Shown here: positions 30,707 through 38,606 of the stretch, in pieces
Layout of the letters: every line of letters begins with the position of its first letter
How positions within the stretch are numbered: position 1 is the first letter of the stretch
Origin: Desulfobacteraceae bacterium UBA2245
GTDB lineage: Bacteria; Desulfobacterota; Desulfobacteria; Desulfobacterales; UBA2245
Length of the DNA stretch: 38,897 nucleotides
Reading direction: 5' to 3'
Assembly: GCA_002347265.1 (NCBI GenBank)
Contig: DDYB01000014.1
Location: forward strand, 19,391 to 58,287
Translations under genes and position numbers: made by a program
The notes under the pieces: model-generated
Database searches by the model: none
The model's input: only the letters and a program-made list of their open reading frames with translations
What the model was told of the DNA's origin: nothing

Positions 30707-32386
30707 ATGTTTGACAAAAACGAATTGGAGAAGATCGGGCAGGCAAGACAGAACTGGGAAGACAAGACACTGAAAAAGACTCTGGACAAGCAGGGGGAGC
30801 AGAAGAAGGCGTTCACCTCGATTTCCGGCACAACGATCGAGCGGCTCTACACGCCCCTGGATGTTTCCGGGCTGAATTACGTCGAATGCCTGGGCTTTCC
30901 GGGAACCTATCCCTTTACCCGGGGCGTTCAGCCGACGATGTACCGGGGACGGTACTGGACCATGCGCCAGTATGCGGGATTCGGCAGCGCCAAGGAGACG
31001 AACGCGCGCTACCGGTACCTCCTCGATCAGGGCCAGACCGGCCTGAGCGTGGCGTTCCAGCTCCCCACTCAGGCCGGATACGACAGCGATCATGCCCTTT
31101 CCATGGGAGAGGTCGGCAAGGTCGGCGTGGCCGTTGATTCGATCGAGGACATGCGGGTGCTCTTCGGCGGAATCCCGCTGGGCAAGGTCACCACCTCCAT
31201 GACCATCAATGCGCCGGCGCCGGTGCTGCTCGGCATGTACCTGGCGCTTGCCGAGGAGCAGGGAGTGCCCTGGGACAAGGTGGGCGGCACGATTCAGAAC
31301 GACGTTCTCAAGGAGATCATCTGCCGCGGCCAGTACATCTTTCCGCCCAAACCCACCATGCGCCTGACCGTGGACCTGATCGAATTCTGCCAGAAGCAGG
31401 TTCCCCGGTGGAACAGCATCAGCATCAGCGGGTACCATATCCGCGAGTCCGGCTCCACGGCCGCTCAGGAAATGGCCTTTACCCTGGCCGACGGCATCGC
31501 CTACACCCAGGCCTGCGTGGAGAGAGGCATGGATGTGGACGCGTTTGCCGGACGGCTGAGCTTCTTTTTCAACGCCTTTACCAACGTGTGCGAGGAGGTC
31601 GCCAAATTCCGGGCCGCCCGGCGATGCTGGGCCCGCATCATGAAAGACCGCTTCAAGGCCAAGGACGCCCGTTCGATGATGCTCCGCTACCATGTTCAGA
31701 CCGGCGGAGTGACCCTGACGGCTCAGCAGCCCATGAACAACATCGTCCGCGTGGCGCTTCAGACCTATGCCGCGGCTCTTGGCGGATGCCAGTCCCTGCA
31801 CACCAATTCCTACGACGAGGCCCTGTGCCTGCCCACCCAGGAAGCCGTGACCGTGGCGCTCCGGACCCAGCAGGTCGTGGCCGAGGAAAGCGGCGCGACC
31901 GACACCGTGGATCCGCTGGCCGGCTCGTATTACGTGGAAGCCCTGACCGACCAGATCGAAGCGGACATCGAAGCATACATCAAGAAGATTGATTCCATGG
32001 GCGGCACGCTGACCGCCATCGAGCAGGGCTACATTCAGAAGGAAATTCAGAACAGCGCCTACCGGTTCCAGAAGGAGATCGAATCCGGCGAGCGGATCAA
32101 TGTGGGCCAGAACAAATACATCATGGAAGAACCGCCGCTGACCAACCTGCTCAAGGTGAATATGCAGCAGGGCGAAATTGAGACCGAAAAGCTGAAGAAG
32201 CTTCGAGCCGGGCGCGATCAGGGCGCCTGGAAGAGCGCTCTGGACAATCTGCGCGAGGTGTCCGGAACCAGTGAAAACGTGATGCCCGCCGTGATCCGGG
32301 CCGTCAAGGCCAAGGCCACCGTCGGCGAGATCTGCGATGTGTGGCGCGGTGTGTTTGGCGAATACAGACCCAAGGAATATATATAA
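30707..32386 (+). CDS. B12-dependent acyl-CoA mutase large subunit (methylmalonyl-CoA mutase type)
   Basis: A 559-residue catalytic TIM-barrel subunit of a split coenzyme-B12 mutase, which moves a CoA-carbonyl group between adjacent carbons. Motifs include YPFTRGVQPTMYRGRYWTMR near residue 60, GLSVAFQLPTQAGYDSDHAL, GTIQNDVLKEIICRGQYIFPP, SISISGYHIRESG with the catalytic His, and SLHTNSYDEALCLPT. The Arg that binds the substrate carboxylate in methylmalonyl-CoA mutase appears conserved (ICRGQY). The Tyr of PYPTMY is Gln here, so the exact substrate is open. A strong GGGGGGAGG site fixes the ATG at 30707. The B12-binding subunit follows by 17 bases, then the MeaB chaperone. Confidence 0.9.
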   Translation: MFDKNELEKIGQARQNWEDKTLKKTLDKQGEQKKAFTSISGTTIERLYTPLDVSGLNYVECLGFPGTYPFTRGVQPTMYRGRYWTMRQYAGFGSAKETNARYRYLLDQGQTGLSVAFQLPTQAGYDSDHALSMGEVGKVGVAVDSIEDMRVLFGGIPLGKVTTSMTINAPAPVLLGMYLALAEEQGVPWDKVGGTIQNDVLKEIICRGQYIFPPKPTMRLTVDLIEFCQKQVPRWNSISISGYHIRESGSTAAQEMAFTLADGIAYTQACVERGMDVDAFAGRLSFFFNAFTNVCEEVAKFRAARRCWARIMKDRFKAKDARSMMLRYHVQTGGVTLTAQQPMNNIVRVALQTYAAALGGCQSLHTNSYDEALCLPTQEAVTVALRTQQVVAEESGATDTVDPLAGSYYVEALTDQIEADIEAYIKKIDSMGGTLTAIEQGYIQKEIQNSAYRFQKEIESGERINVGQNKYIMEEPPLTNLLKVNMQQGEIETEKLKKLRAGRDQGAWKSALDNLREVSGTSENVMPAVIRAVKAKATVGEICDVWRGVFGEYRPKEYI

Positions 32387-32403
32387 TCAGGAGGTAAGGT
32401 GCC

Positions 32404-32802
32404 ATGGCAGAGAAAAAAATAAAAATGATCGTAGCCAAACCCGGACTGGACGGACACGACCGGGGCGCGAAGCTTCTTTCGAGGATTTTTGCCGAGGCCG
32501 GAATGGAGGTGATCTATACCGGTCTGCGGCAGACGCCGGAAATGATCGTGGCGGCCGCCGTTCAGGAGGATGCGGACGTCGTCGGCCTGAGCAGCCTTTC
32601 CGGGGTTCACAACTATTTCTTTCCCAGGGTGGTCGAGCTGCTGAGAGAAAAGCAGATGAATGATGTTCTGGTGGTCGGCGGAGGGATCATTCCCAAGGAG
32701 GATATTCCAGGGTTGAAGCAGGCCGGCGTGGCGGAAATCTTCGGACCCGGCACGAACACCGAAACGATCGTCAATTTCATCAAGGAAAATGTCCGAAAAT
32801 AA
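32404..32802 (+). CDS. B12-binding subunit of the acyl-CoA mutase
   Basis: A 132-residue cobalamin-binding domain, equal to the C-terminal domain of one-chain mutases. The cobalt-ligand motif GLDGHDRGAKLL (Asp-x-His-x-x-Gly) is near residue 18, GLSSLSGVHNYF in the middle, and VVGGGIIPKED followed by IFGPGT near the end. All key residues for base-off, His-on binding are present. AGGAGGTAAGG precedes the ATG. It should form a heterotetramer with the large subunit upstream; the two genes are clearly one operon. Confidence 0.95.
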   Translation: MAEKKIKMIVAKPGLDGHDRGAKLLSRIFAEAGMEVIYTGLRQTPEMIVAAAVQEDADVVGLSSLSGVHNYFFPRVVELLREKQMNDVLVVGGGIIPKEDIPGLKQAGVAEIFGPGTNTETIVNFIKENVRK

Positions 32803-32864
32803 TGCCGGCGGGGCGGACGCTTCGGGGTCCGCCCCTGAATTTCAAAACAGACAGGACTGCTTTT

Positions 32865-33848
32865 ATGGACACCGATTATGTCGCAGAAATTCTGAAAGGA
32901 TCTCCGCGGGCCATCTCGCGGGTGATTTCCTGGCTGGAAAATGATGACCCAAGGGCTTCCGGATGCATGGAAAAGATCTATCCGCACACGGGCCGGGCCT
33001 ATATTCTGGGCATCACCGGCTCACCCGGGTCCGGGAAAAGCTCTCTGACCGACAAGCTGACCCAGAAATTGCGGTCCCAGGGGCTCACCGTGGGCATAGT
33101 GGCCGTTGACCCCACCAGCCCCTTTACCGGCGGCGCCATTCTCGGAGACCGGGTGCGGATGGGGGATATCGCCATGGATCCGGGCGTATTTATCCGCAGC
33201 ATGGCCACCCGCGGTTATCTCGGCGGGCTGGCCCAGGCCACGAGCAATGCGGTGAAGATACTGGACGCCGCCGGCAAGGACATTATCCTGATCGAAACCG
33301 TGGGCGTGGGGCAGGACGAGGTGGATATCATCCGGATTGCCGACACGGTCTGCCTGGTGCTGGTGCCCGGGCTGGGCGATGTAATTCAGAGCATGAAGGC
33401 CGGGGTGATGGAAATCGCCGATGTTTATGTGATCAACAAGTCCGACCGGCCCGGAGCGGATCAGCTGTGCGCGGAAGTCACCCACCGGGTGGCTCAGGAT
33501 GTCGAAATCCGCGCGCGGCAATGGCCCCCTCCGGTGGTTCAGACCGTGGCCACGGAAAATGAGGGCATCGATGAGATGGCCGATGCGATTCAGGCGCATC
33601 GAAGCTACCTGGAACAAAGCAACCGGCTGATCGACAAACGACGGGAGCGCACCCGCGATGAAACGCTTCAGATGATCCATTACGAGCTGTTCCGCGCGAT
33701 CAAGGCCTACCTGAGTCGGGACCACCGCATGGATCAGCTGGTTTCGGACATCATGGAGCGCAGGGAAAATCCCTACCGCTTGATGCATCGAATGCTGAAA
33801 AACTATCTTCGACTGCCGGAATCTGATATATCCTTAAATGCCGACTGA
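32865..33848 (+). CDS. meaB: MeaB/ArgK-type mutase-associated GTPase
   Basis: A 327-residue G3E GTPase that protects B12-dependent mutases and gates cofactor loading. Walker A is in ILGITGSPGSGKSSLTDKL near residue 52. VGIVAVDPTSPFTGGAILGDRVRM is the family switch region, LIETVGVGQDEVDI holds Walker B, and VINKSDRPGADQL is the guanine-specificity motif. The C-terminus (ERRENPYRLMHRML) is the dimer part. The ATG at 32865 is chosen because residues from any earlier start would be unlike the family; an AGGA lies nine bases upstream. Its place after the two mutase subunits fits its role. Confidence 0.93.
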   Translation: MDTDYVAEILKGSPRAISRVISWLENDDPRASGCMEKIYPHTGRAYILGITGSPGSGKSSLTDKLTQKLRSQGLTVGIVAVDPTSPFTGGAILGDRVRMGDIAMDPGVFIRSMATRGYLGGLAQATSNAVKILDAAGKDIILIETVGVGQDEVDIIRIADTVCLVLVPGLGDVIQSMKAGVMEIADVYVINKSDRPGADQLCAEVTHRVAQDVEIRARQWPPPVVQTVATENEGIDEMADAIQAHRSYLEQSNRLIDKRRERTRDETLQMIHYELFRAIKAYLSRDHRMDQLVSDIMERRENPYRLMHRMLKNYLRLPESDISLNAD

Positions 33849-33946
33849 AATTTAGTTTCGAAAGAGGTTCCGGATCAGCGTTGTTTTCGAAATGGCACCA
33901 TGAAGTTCGGGTCGCCCCATCCGTGCCCGAAATCAAGGAGGCAGCT

Positions 33947-34480
33947 ATGCTGGACAAAAAGCGGTTGGAACAGTTTCCGGTCTTCTCGGGCATCGATGAG
34001 AACCAACTGGAATCCATCGCGCGTCACTGCGAGGTCATGTCCATTACGCCCGGAATGGTGATCGTGGCCCAGGACGAACCCGCCAAGTACCTTTACGGGA
34101 TTTTGAGCGGCGAGGTCGAGCTGACCCTGACGTTTACCTATCAGATGCTTGCACAGGATCTCCAGTCCGGAAAAGGGGCTCTGGCGCGGGTAAAAACCAT
34201 GCAGAAGCCTGTGACGGTAGACACGATTGTTCCGGGGGAAATTTTCGGCTGGTCTTCTCTGCTGGAGGACGGATATCAGAGCGCCACGGTTACCTGCACC
34301 AAGGCCGGCGAAGCATTTTTCGTATCCGCCGATATCCTCAAGGAAATTTTTGAAAACGATCCCCGGACCGGCTACCAGGTCATGACGCGGTTGTATGGGG
34401 TGGTTTCGGACCGGATGCGAAACCGCACCTACAGGCTGGTCGAAGTCTGGGGCGAGAGTTTCGGAATGGCCGATCTGTAG
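33947..34480 (+). CDS. Cyclic-nucleotide-binding-fold protein without DNA-binding domain
   Basis: A 177-residue protein with a Crp-type sensor fold: FPVFSGIDENQLESIARHCEV at the start, then YLYGILSGEVEL and a cassette GEIFGWSSLLEDGYQSATVTC near residue 105. In cAMP binders this cassette has Gly-Glu and an Arg before the Ser/Ala; here Trp and Gln stand in these places, so cAMP binding is doubtful. An insert of about 30 residues lies in the middle, and the protein ends after a helix without a helix-turn-helix. GGAGG precedes the ATG at 33947. The TAG stop overlaps the end of a repeat element fragment. It follows meaB by about 100 bases. Confidence 0.75.
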   Translation: MLDKKRLEQFPVFSGIDENQLESIARHCEVMSITPGMVIVAQDEPAKYLYGILSGEVELTLTFTYQMLAQDLQSGKGALARVKTMQKPVTVDTIVPGEIFGWSSLLEDGYQSATVTCTKAGEAFFVSADILKEIFENDPRTGYQVMTRLYGVVSDRMRNRTYRLVEVWGESFGMADL

Positions 34481-34509
34481 CAGGCTGTTGAAAAACCGCG
34501 CCTGAGGCC
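34478..34509. mobile_element. End fragment of the MITE-like element at a stop codon
   Basis: The bases after TAG read CAGGCTGTTGAAAAAC, then GCGCCTGAGGCCG, the same as the left end of the complete element. No right end is present. Its first bases form the stop codon of the preceding gene. Confidence 0.55.
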
Positions 34510-34533
34510 GGATATTCACGAAAAGGGGTTTTT

Positions 34534-35043
34534 TTGAGCGCTTTGTCCGGCTACAGGGCTCTGGTGGCGAAAGTGGATGCAACCTGCGCCCGGATCCAGT
34601 CCGAATACGCCGCGCATATCGCCTGCCGGAAAGGCTGCGGGGATTGCTGCCGGAACATATCGGTTTTTCCGGTGGAGGCCGCAGTTCTGAGCGAGGCCGT
34701 GCGGCGCCTTTCTCCGGAAGTTCTGCAGGCCGCCCGCCAAAGGGCCTTGGAACAGGCCGAAGCCTGTCCGCTTCTCAATGACGGCGCCTGCCTGGTTTAT
34801 AACGCCCGCCCGATTATCTGCCGGACCCACGGCATGCCCATCCTGGTTCCGGATGAGGATGGGAGAATCGACGCCTGTCCGAAGAACTTTCGAAATCTTT
34901 CCAGCCTGCCCATGTCCGATGTCATCGATCTGAACCGGCTCAACGAAATGCTCTGGGCCGTTCACGCGCTGTTTGTCAGAGAGAATGGCGCTGTTTCAAA
35001 ATCCGAGCGGATTACCATTGCGCAGGTGGTTTTGGGGGCTTAA
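34534..35043 (+). CDS. YkgJ-type cysteine-cluster protein
   Basis: A 169-residue protein with the YkgJ (UPF0153) pattern: CRKGCGDCCRN near residue 30 and then CPLLNDGACLVYNARPIICRTHG near residue 80. The Cys residues are thought to bind zinc or an iron-sulfur centre; the biochemical role of the family is not settled. Translation appears to start at a TTG at 34534, six bases after AAGGGG. The upstream space holds a repeat-element fragment. The last residues are ordinary helix. It ends the mutase gene group and is followed at once by a repeat array. Confidence 0.85.
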   Translation: MSALSGYRALVAKVDATCARIQSEYAAHIACRKGCGDCCRNISVFPVEAAVLSEAVRRLSPEVLQAARQRALEQAEACPLLNDGACLVYNARPIICRTHGMPILVPDEDGRIDACPKNFRNLSSLPMSDVIDLNRLNEMLWAVHALFVRENGAVSKSERITIAQVVLGA

Positions 35044-35059
35044 CAAACGGAAAATTATT

Positions 35060-35391
35060 TTACCGCGAAGGGCGCGAAGGACACGAAGGTTAAGAGCAAA
35101 GAGCTTTTTACCACGAAGGGCACGAAGGTCACGAAGGTTTAAGAGCAAAAAAAATTAATGATAACCTTGTGCCTTCTGCTTGCTCCGTGGTGAAACCCGA
35201 TCCCCGCGGGTTGTATGATTAAAATCAAAAAACATTAATAAAATTAAGGGCTTCATTCCATTTTTCTTCGTGTCCTTCGTGCCCTTCGTGGTTCAAACTC
35301 TTTTTATTCTTCTTGTCCTTTGTTAACTTCGTGTTTCAAAATTCTTTTTAAACTTAGTATTCTCTGTGAACTTTGTGGTAAATCCATTCCG
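35060..35391. repeat. CACGAAGGR repeat array 6
   Basis: Plus-oriented units (35061-35140), a core module (35180-35259), then minus-oriented units that become worn (CTTCTTGTCCTTTGTTAACTT and similar) up to about 35391. It fills most of the space between the YkgJ-like and TetR genes. Confidence 0.9.
35180..35259 (-). repeat. Core module, copy 4
   Basis: Well-preserved core: CCGTGGTGAAACCC, CCCCGCGGG, TTGTATGATTAAAATC, an AT-rich run and CTTCATTCC. The copy at the right window edge (38820-38880) shares its CCCCGCGGG loop. Confidence 0.75.
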
Positions 35392-35438
35392 TTTGACGTT
35401 TTTGAGAAGAATAAATTTCAGGTTTTGATGAATTTGGA

Positions 35439-35467
35439 TTGACAGATCCGGAATTGTAGCTTTTACT
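35439..35467 (+). promoter_or_regulatory. Candidate promoter of the tetR-type gene
   Basis: TTGACA at 35439-35444 and TTTACT at 35462-35467 have 17 bases between them. This is a good sigma-70-type promoter, about 50 bases before the TTG start of the regulator. Confidence 0.5.
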
Positions 35468-35519
35468 AAATAAGATCGGTATTGCAATGCATCCATCTTG
35501 TATTCATGGGAGGTAACGC

Positions 35520-36098
35520 TTGGGGACGAAAGAAGACCTGATTGAGGCTGCGGCCGAACTTTTCGCCACGCGGGGGTTTGAAGGCTCCACGACTCTGGAG
35601 ATCGCCCGGACGGCCGGTGTGACCGAGCCGATGATCTACTATCATTTCAAAGGGAAGCACGATCTTTTTACCTATATCCTGACCGAGGCTTTTGAGGAGT
35701 TCTTTGCGCTGCTTAAAGCCGTTGACGTCGACGCTTCCACGGAATTCAAAAAGATCGAAAAACTCTTTGAGGCGTATTACGAGTTCGTTGCCCGAAGACC
35801 CAGGGAAACCAGCTTGATTCTCGGCTGCTGTCCTCCGAAACTCAAGGATGCTCAGGAAACGTGCCGTCAAAATTTCGACCGCCTGAGTTCCTGGCTGGAA
35901 AAATTTTTAACCCGATGCCTGAAAAAGGGGATACGAGGCGGTGAATTCAAGAAGGTTCCCGTTCCCCAGACCGTGAACCTGATCGTCCTGATCATCCAGA
36001 CACTGGCTCGACAGCGGGCGCTGGACGGCGAAACCATTCCCGGCATGAAAGAGGCCGCGGTCGGATTCTGCAAAAGAAGCCTGGTAAAATCGTTTTGA
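35520..36098 (+). CDS. TetR/AcrR family transcriptional regulator
   Basis: A 192-residue TetR-type repressor. Residues 5-50 hold the helix-turn-helix: KEDLIEAAAELFATRGFEGSTT followed by EIARTAGVTEPMIYYHFKGKHDLF. The remaining helical part is the ligand-binding and dimer domain, with FFALLKAVDVDAS and later a Cys-Cys pair in ILGCCPPKLK. The start is a TTG at 35520 behind GGGAGGT. It is followed by a hairpin and then two glycosyltransferase genes on the same strand. What it controls cannot be told; its own promoter is the usual target in this family. Confidence 0.88.
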   Translation: MGTKEDLIEAAAELFATRGFEGSTTLEIARTAGVTEPMIYYHFKGKHDLFTYILTEAFEEFFALLKAVDVDASTEFKKIEKLFEAYYEFVARRPRETSLILGCCPPKLKDAQETCRQNFDRLSSWLEKFLTRCLKKGIRGGEFKKVPVPQTVNLIVLIIQTLARQRALDGETIPGMKEAAVGFCKRSLVKSF

Positions 36099-36122
36099 CG
36101 CCTGTCCGCCGATGGTTGCAAC

Positions 36123-36180
36123 GCAGGCCATGCGCCGGAATCCTCGCCGCGAGGTTCCTGTTAATGGCCTGCATCTGTTT
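36123..36180 (+). terminator. Nested stem-loop after the tetR-type gene
   Basis: GCAGGCCAT (36123-36131) pairs with ATGGCCTGC (36164-36172). Inside, past a 5/5 internal loop, GGAA and CCTCG pair with CGAGG and TTCC around CCG. TCTGTTTT follows. It is probably the terminator of the regulator gene. Confidence 0.5.
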
Positions 36181-36216
36181 TGAAAGGCGCCGCGGCAACC
36201 GCATAGAAACCCATAG

Positions 36217-37830
36217 ATGCAAAGCAAACTTGTGAGGCCGTTTTCGCAACCCGATTCTTCCGGACTGAATTCAACCGGTAACCTGTATGCGGCGTTTATC
36301 TGTGCGCTGTTTTCAATGACCGCCATCTGGATGATATGGGTCGCAACCCGCTGGGGAATCGGCCTGACTCCGGATTCCACGGTTTACATCGGCGTAGCGA
36401 GAAACATCGTTCGAAAACTCGGGCTGGTCTATCCTCCGGGAACCCCGCTGACCCATTACCCGCCGCTGTACCCGTTGATGCTGGCGGGCGCCTCTGTTTT
36501 CGGAACCGATCCGCTGCAAAGCGCAAGATGGGTTCACGGCTTTCTGTTTGCCGCCAATACCGGGTTCCTGGGGTATCTTTTTTATCGGGCCTCGGGCCGA
36601 TCCATCATCGGATGGAGCCTGGGAAGCATTCTGTTTATCACCTCGCCGGTCATGCTGATGATTCATGCCAGAGCCTGGTCTGAACCGCTTTTCATCTTCT
36701 GGACCTTGCTGAGCCTGATTGCATTGGCCGGTTTTCTGGAGACCTCCCGGCGATCGCCCCTTGTTTTTGCAGCGGTTTTTACCGCTCTGGCGTTTTTGAC
36801 ACGGTACATCGGCGCTTCCCTGGCGCTTGCAGGCGCCGCAGCCGTTTTTCTGTTTTCAAAAAATCCGGTTTTACAAAGGATCCGGCATGCGGCCCTGTTT
36901 GGCGCGATCAGCGTTTTTCCCATGGTTCTGTGGATGATCCGGAACCGGTTGACGGCAGGCACCGCGACCAACCGGGCCCTGATCATTCATCCCGTCACCG
37001 GCGGGCAGGTGGAGGGAATGCTGACGACCGTGGGCGCCATGATGGCGCCGGGATGGTCGCCGGATCCGCTTCAGGCGGGAATTTTTCTGGCCGCGCTCTG
37101 CCTGCTGGGAACGGCCTTCTGGCTCAAGCACCGGAAGATTCAGGCAGAGGGGGATTTTTCGAACGATCTGTCCGCTTTTCCGGCAACGGCATCTGTTTTT
37201 CTGCTCTGCTACCTTGTCCTGCTGATGGTATCGATTTCTTTTTTTGATGCGCATACCCCGATGGATCTGCGCATTCTGTCTCCGGTGCATGTTTTCGGTC
37301 TTTGCGTTCTGATATGCCTGGCGCTTCAGATAAGGCGCGCTTTCAGGCGGCCTTTTTTCGCAATCGGGGTGGTCGCGGTTGTACTGGGATTCTCGGTCGC
37401 CCAGGTCTTTGTCTTAAAAACGGATCTGAGAGCGCTTTACGAGAATGGCAGCGGCTATGCTTCAAGACTTTGGCAACGCTCCGAACTGGTGGCCGGCGTT
37501 AGAGCGCTTCCCCGGCAAACGCTCATTTATTCAAACGCCCCCGATGCCCTGGATATTCTGGCCGACCGGCCTGCTATGATGGTTCCGAATCTGTTCAATC
37601 CGGGGGTTCGAAGAACCAATCCGGATTTTCAGCAGCAGATCACCGGGATGATGCGGGAGCTTGCGCAAAAAGACGGCGTGCTGGTGTATGCCAATATGAT
37701 CGACTGGCGGTGGTATCTTCCGACCGCCGAGGACCTGAGAAAGCATCTGCCCCTGAACCCCGTCTATCAGGGCGATGACGGATTCATTTTTAAAGCGGCC
37801 CTGTCCGTGGAAGAGGAGCACAACCCATGA
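36217..37830 (+). CDS. GT-C family membrane glycosyltransferase (PMT/ArnT-like)
   Basis: A 537-residue membrane protein with about ten to eleven helices. Helix 1 (LYAAFICALFSMTAIWMIWVA) is followed by a loop with GIGLTPDSTVYIGVARNIV near residue 50. The Asp there matches the acidic residue that GT-C enzymes use in their first periplasmic loop. THYPPLYPLMLAGASVFG follows, as in PMT/ArnT proteins, and a soluble C-terminal part of about 110 residues closes the chain. It would transfer a sugar from a polyprenyl-phosphate carrier on the periplasmic side. The downstream GT2 overlaps it by four bases and likely makes that carrier-linked sugar. The ribosome site is weak. Confidence 0.8.
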   Translation: MQSKLVRPFSQPDSSGLNSTGNLYAAFICALFSMTAIWMIWVATRWGIGLTPDSTVYIGVARNIVRKLGLVYPPGTPLTHYPPLYPLMLAGASVFGTDPLQSARWVHGFLFAANTGFLGYLFYRASGRSIIGWSLGSILFITSPVMLMIHARAWSEPLFIFWTLLSLIALAGFLETSRRSPLVFAAVFTALAFLTRYIGASLALAGAAAVFLFSKNPVLQRIRHAALFGAISVFPMVLWMIRNRLTAGTATNRALIIHPVTGGQVEGMLTTVGAMMAPGWSPDPLQAGIFLAALCLLGTAFWLKHRKIQAEGDFSNDLSAFPATASVFLLCYLVLLMVSISFFDAHTPMDLRILSPVHVFGLCVLICLALQIRRAFRRPFFAIGVVAVVLGFSVAQVFVLKTDLRALYENGSGYASRLWQRSELVAGVRALPRQTLIYSNAPDALDILADRPAMMVPNLFNPGVRRTNPDFQQQITGMMRELAQKDGVLVYANMIDWRWYLPTAEDLRKHLPLNPVYQGDDGFIFKAALSVEEEHNP

Positions 37831-38579
37831 ACCCAGATGTGTCGAAGCCGGCGATTGACCCGGAAAACTTTGTGCTGTCCGTCATTATTCCCTGCTACAA
37901 TGAGGCGAAGACCATTTCGGCGATTGTGGACCAGGTTCGGAGCGCTCCGATTCGCCGCATGCAGATCATTGTCGTGGATGACGCCTCCACGGACGGAACC
38001 CGGGAAGTATTGCAGACCGCGGTTGCGCCCGCAGTGGACCGGGTGATTTTTCATGACGTCAACCAGGGTAAGGGAGCGGCCCTGCGTACAGGGCTGGCTC
38101 ATGCCTCCGGCCAGATTGTCATCATTCAGGATGCCGATCTGGAGTATGATCCTCAGGAATACCCCCGCCTCGTCGATCCGATTCTGCATCGGGGCGCCGA
38201 TGTGGTGTACGGCTCCCGGTTTATCGGCAGCGGGGCACACCGGGTGGTTTATTTCTGGCACATGATGGGAAACCGTTTTCTGACCCTGCTTTCCAATGCG
38301 CTGACCGACCTGAACCTGACCGACATGGAGACCTGTTACAAGGCTTTCCGGCGGGAGGCGATCCAGTCCATTCAAATCGAGGAAAACCGGTTCGGCGTGG
38401 AGCCGGAAATGACCGCCAAGCTGGCCCGTAAAAAATTTGTTTTCTATGAGGTGGGAATCTCTTACTACGGCCGGACGTATGCCGAGGGCAAAAAGATCGG
38501 CGTCAGGGACGGGTTCCGGGCGATTTGCGCGATTGTCAAATACGGACTTTATCGCAGGTGGTTCGACGCGGGTTCTTGA
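37827..38579 (+). CDS. DPM1-like family 2 glycosyltransferase (polyprenyl-phosphate sugar synthase)
   Basis: A 250-residue soluble GT2 enzyme of the dolichol-phosphate mannosyltransferase type. LSVIIPCYNEAKTI is near residue 12, IIVVDDASTDGTRE follows, then NQGKGAALRTGLAHASG and the metal motif QDADLEYDP. VVYGSRFIG and LTDMETCYKAFRREA are characteristic of the DPM1 group. The end has YYGRTYAEGKKIGVRDG. No C-terminal membrane helices are present, unlike GtrB/ArnC. It overlaps the GT-C gene by four bases (ATGA), so the two probably work together: this enzyme charges the lipid carrier and the GT-C protein uses it. Confidence 0.9.
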   Translation: MNPDVSKPAIDPENFVLSVIIPCYNEAKTISAIVDQVRSAPIRRMQIIVVDDASTDGTREVLQTAVAPAVDRVIFHDVNQGKGAALRTGLAHASGQIVIIQDADLEYDPQEYPRLVDPILHRGADVVYGSRFIGSGAHRVVYFWHMMGNRFLTLLSNALTDLNLTDMETCYKAFRREAIQSIQIEENRFGVEPEMTAKLARKKFVFYEVGISYYGRTYAEGKKIGVRDGFRAICAIVKYGLYRRWFDAGS

Positions 38580-38606
38580 ATGGTCCGATGGCCGTCTTGT
38601 TTTGCC

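Noticed and set aside
30701..31801. Long minus-strand frame opposite the mutase large subunit
   Set aside because: The mutase is certain by motifs and ribosome site; the antisense frame has no family signature.
33906..33931. Small hairpin TTCGGG/CCCGAA upstream of the cNMP-fold gene
   Set aside because: A six-base stem with a 14-base loop is too weak to support a regulatory call on its own.
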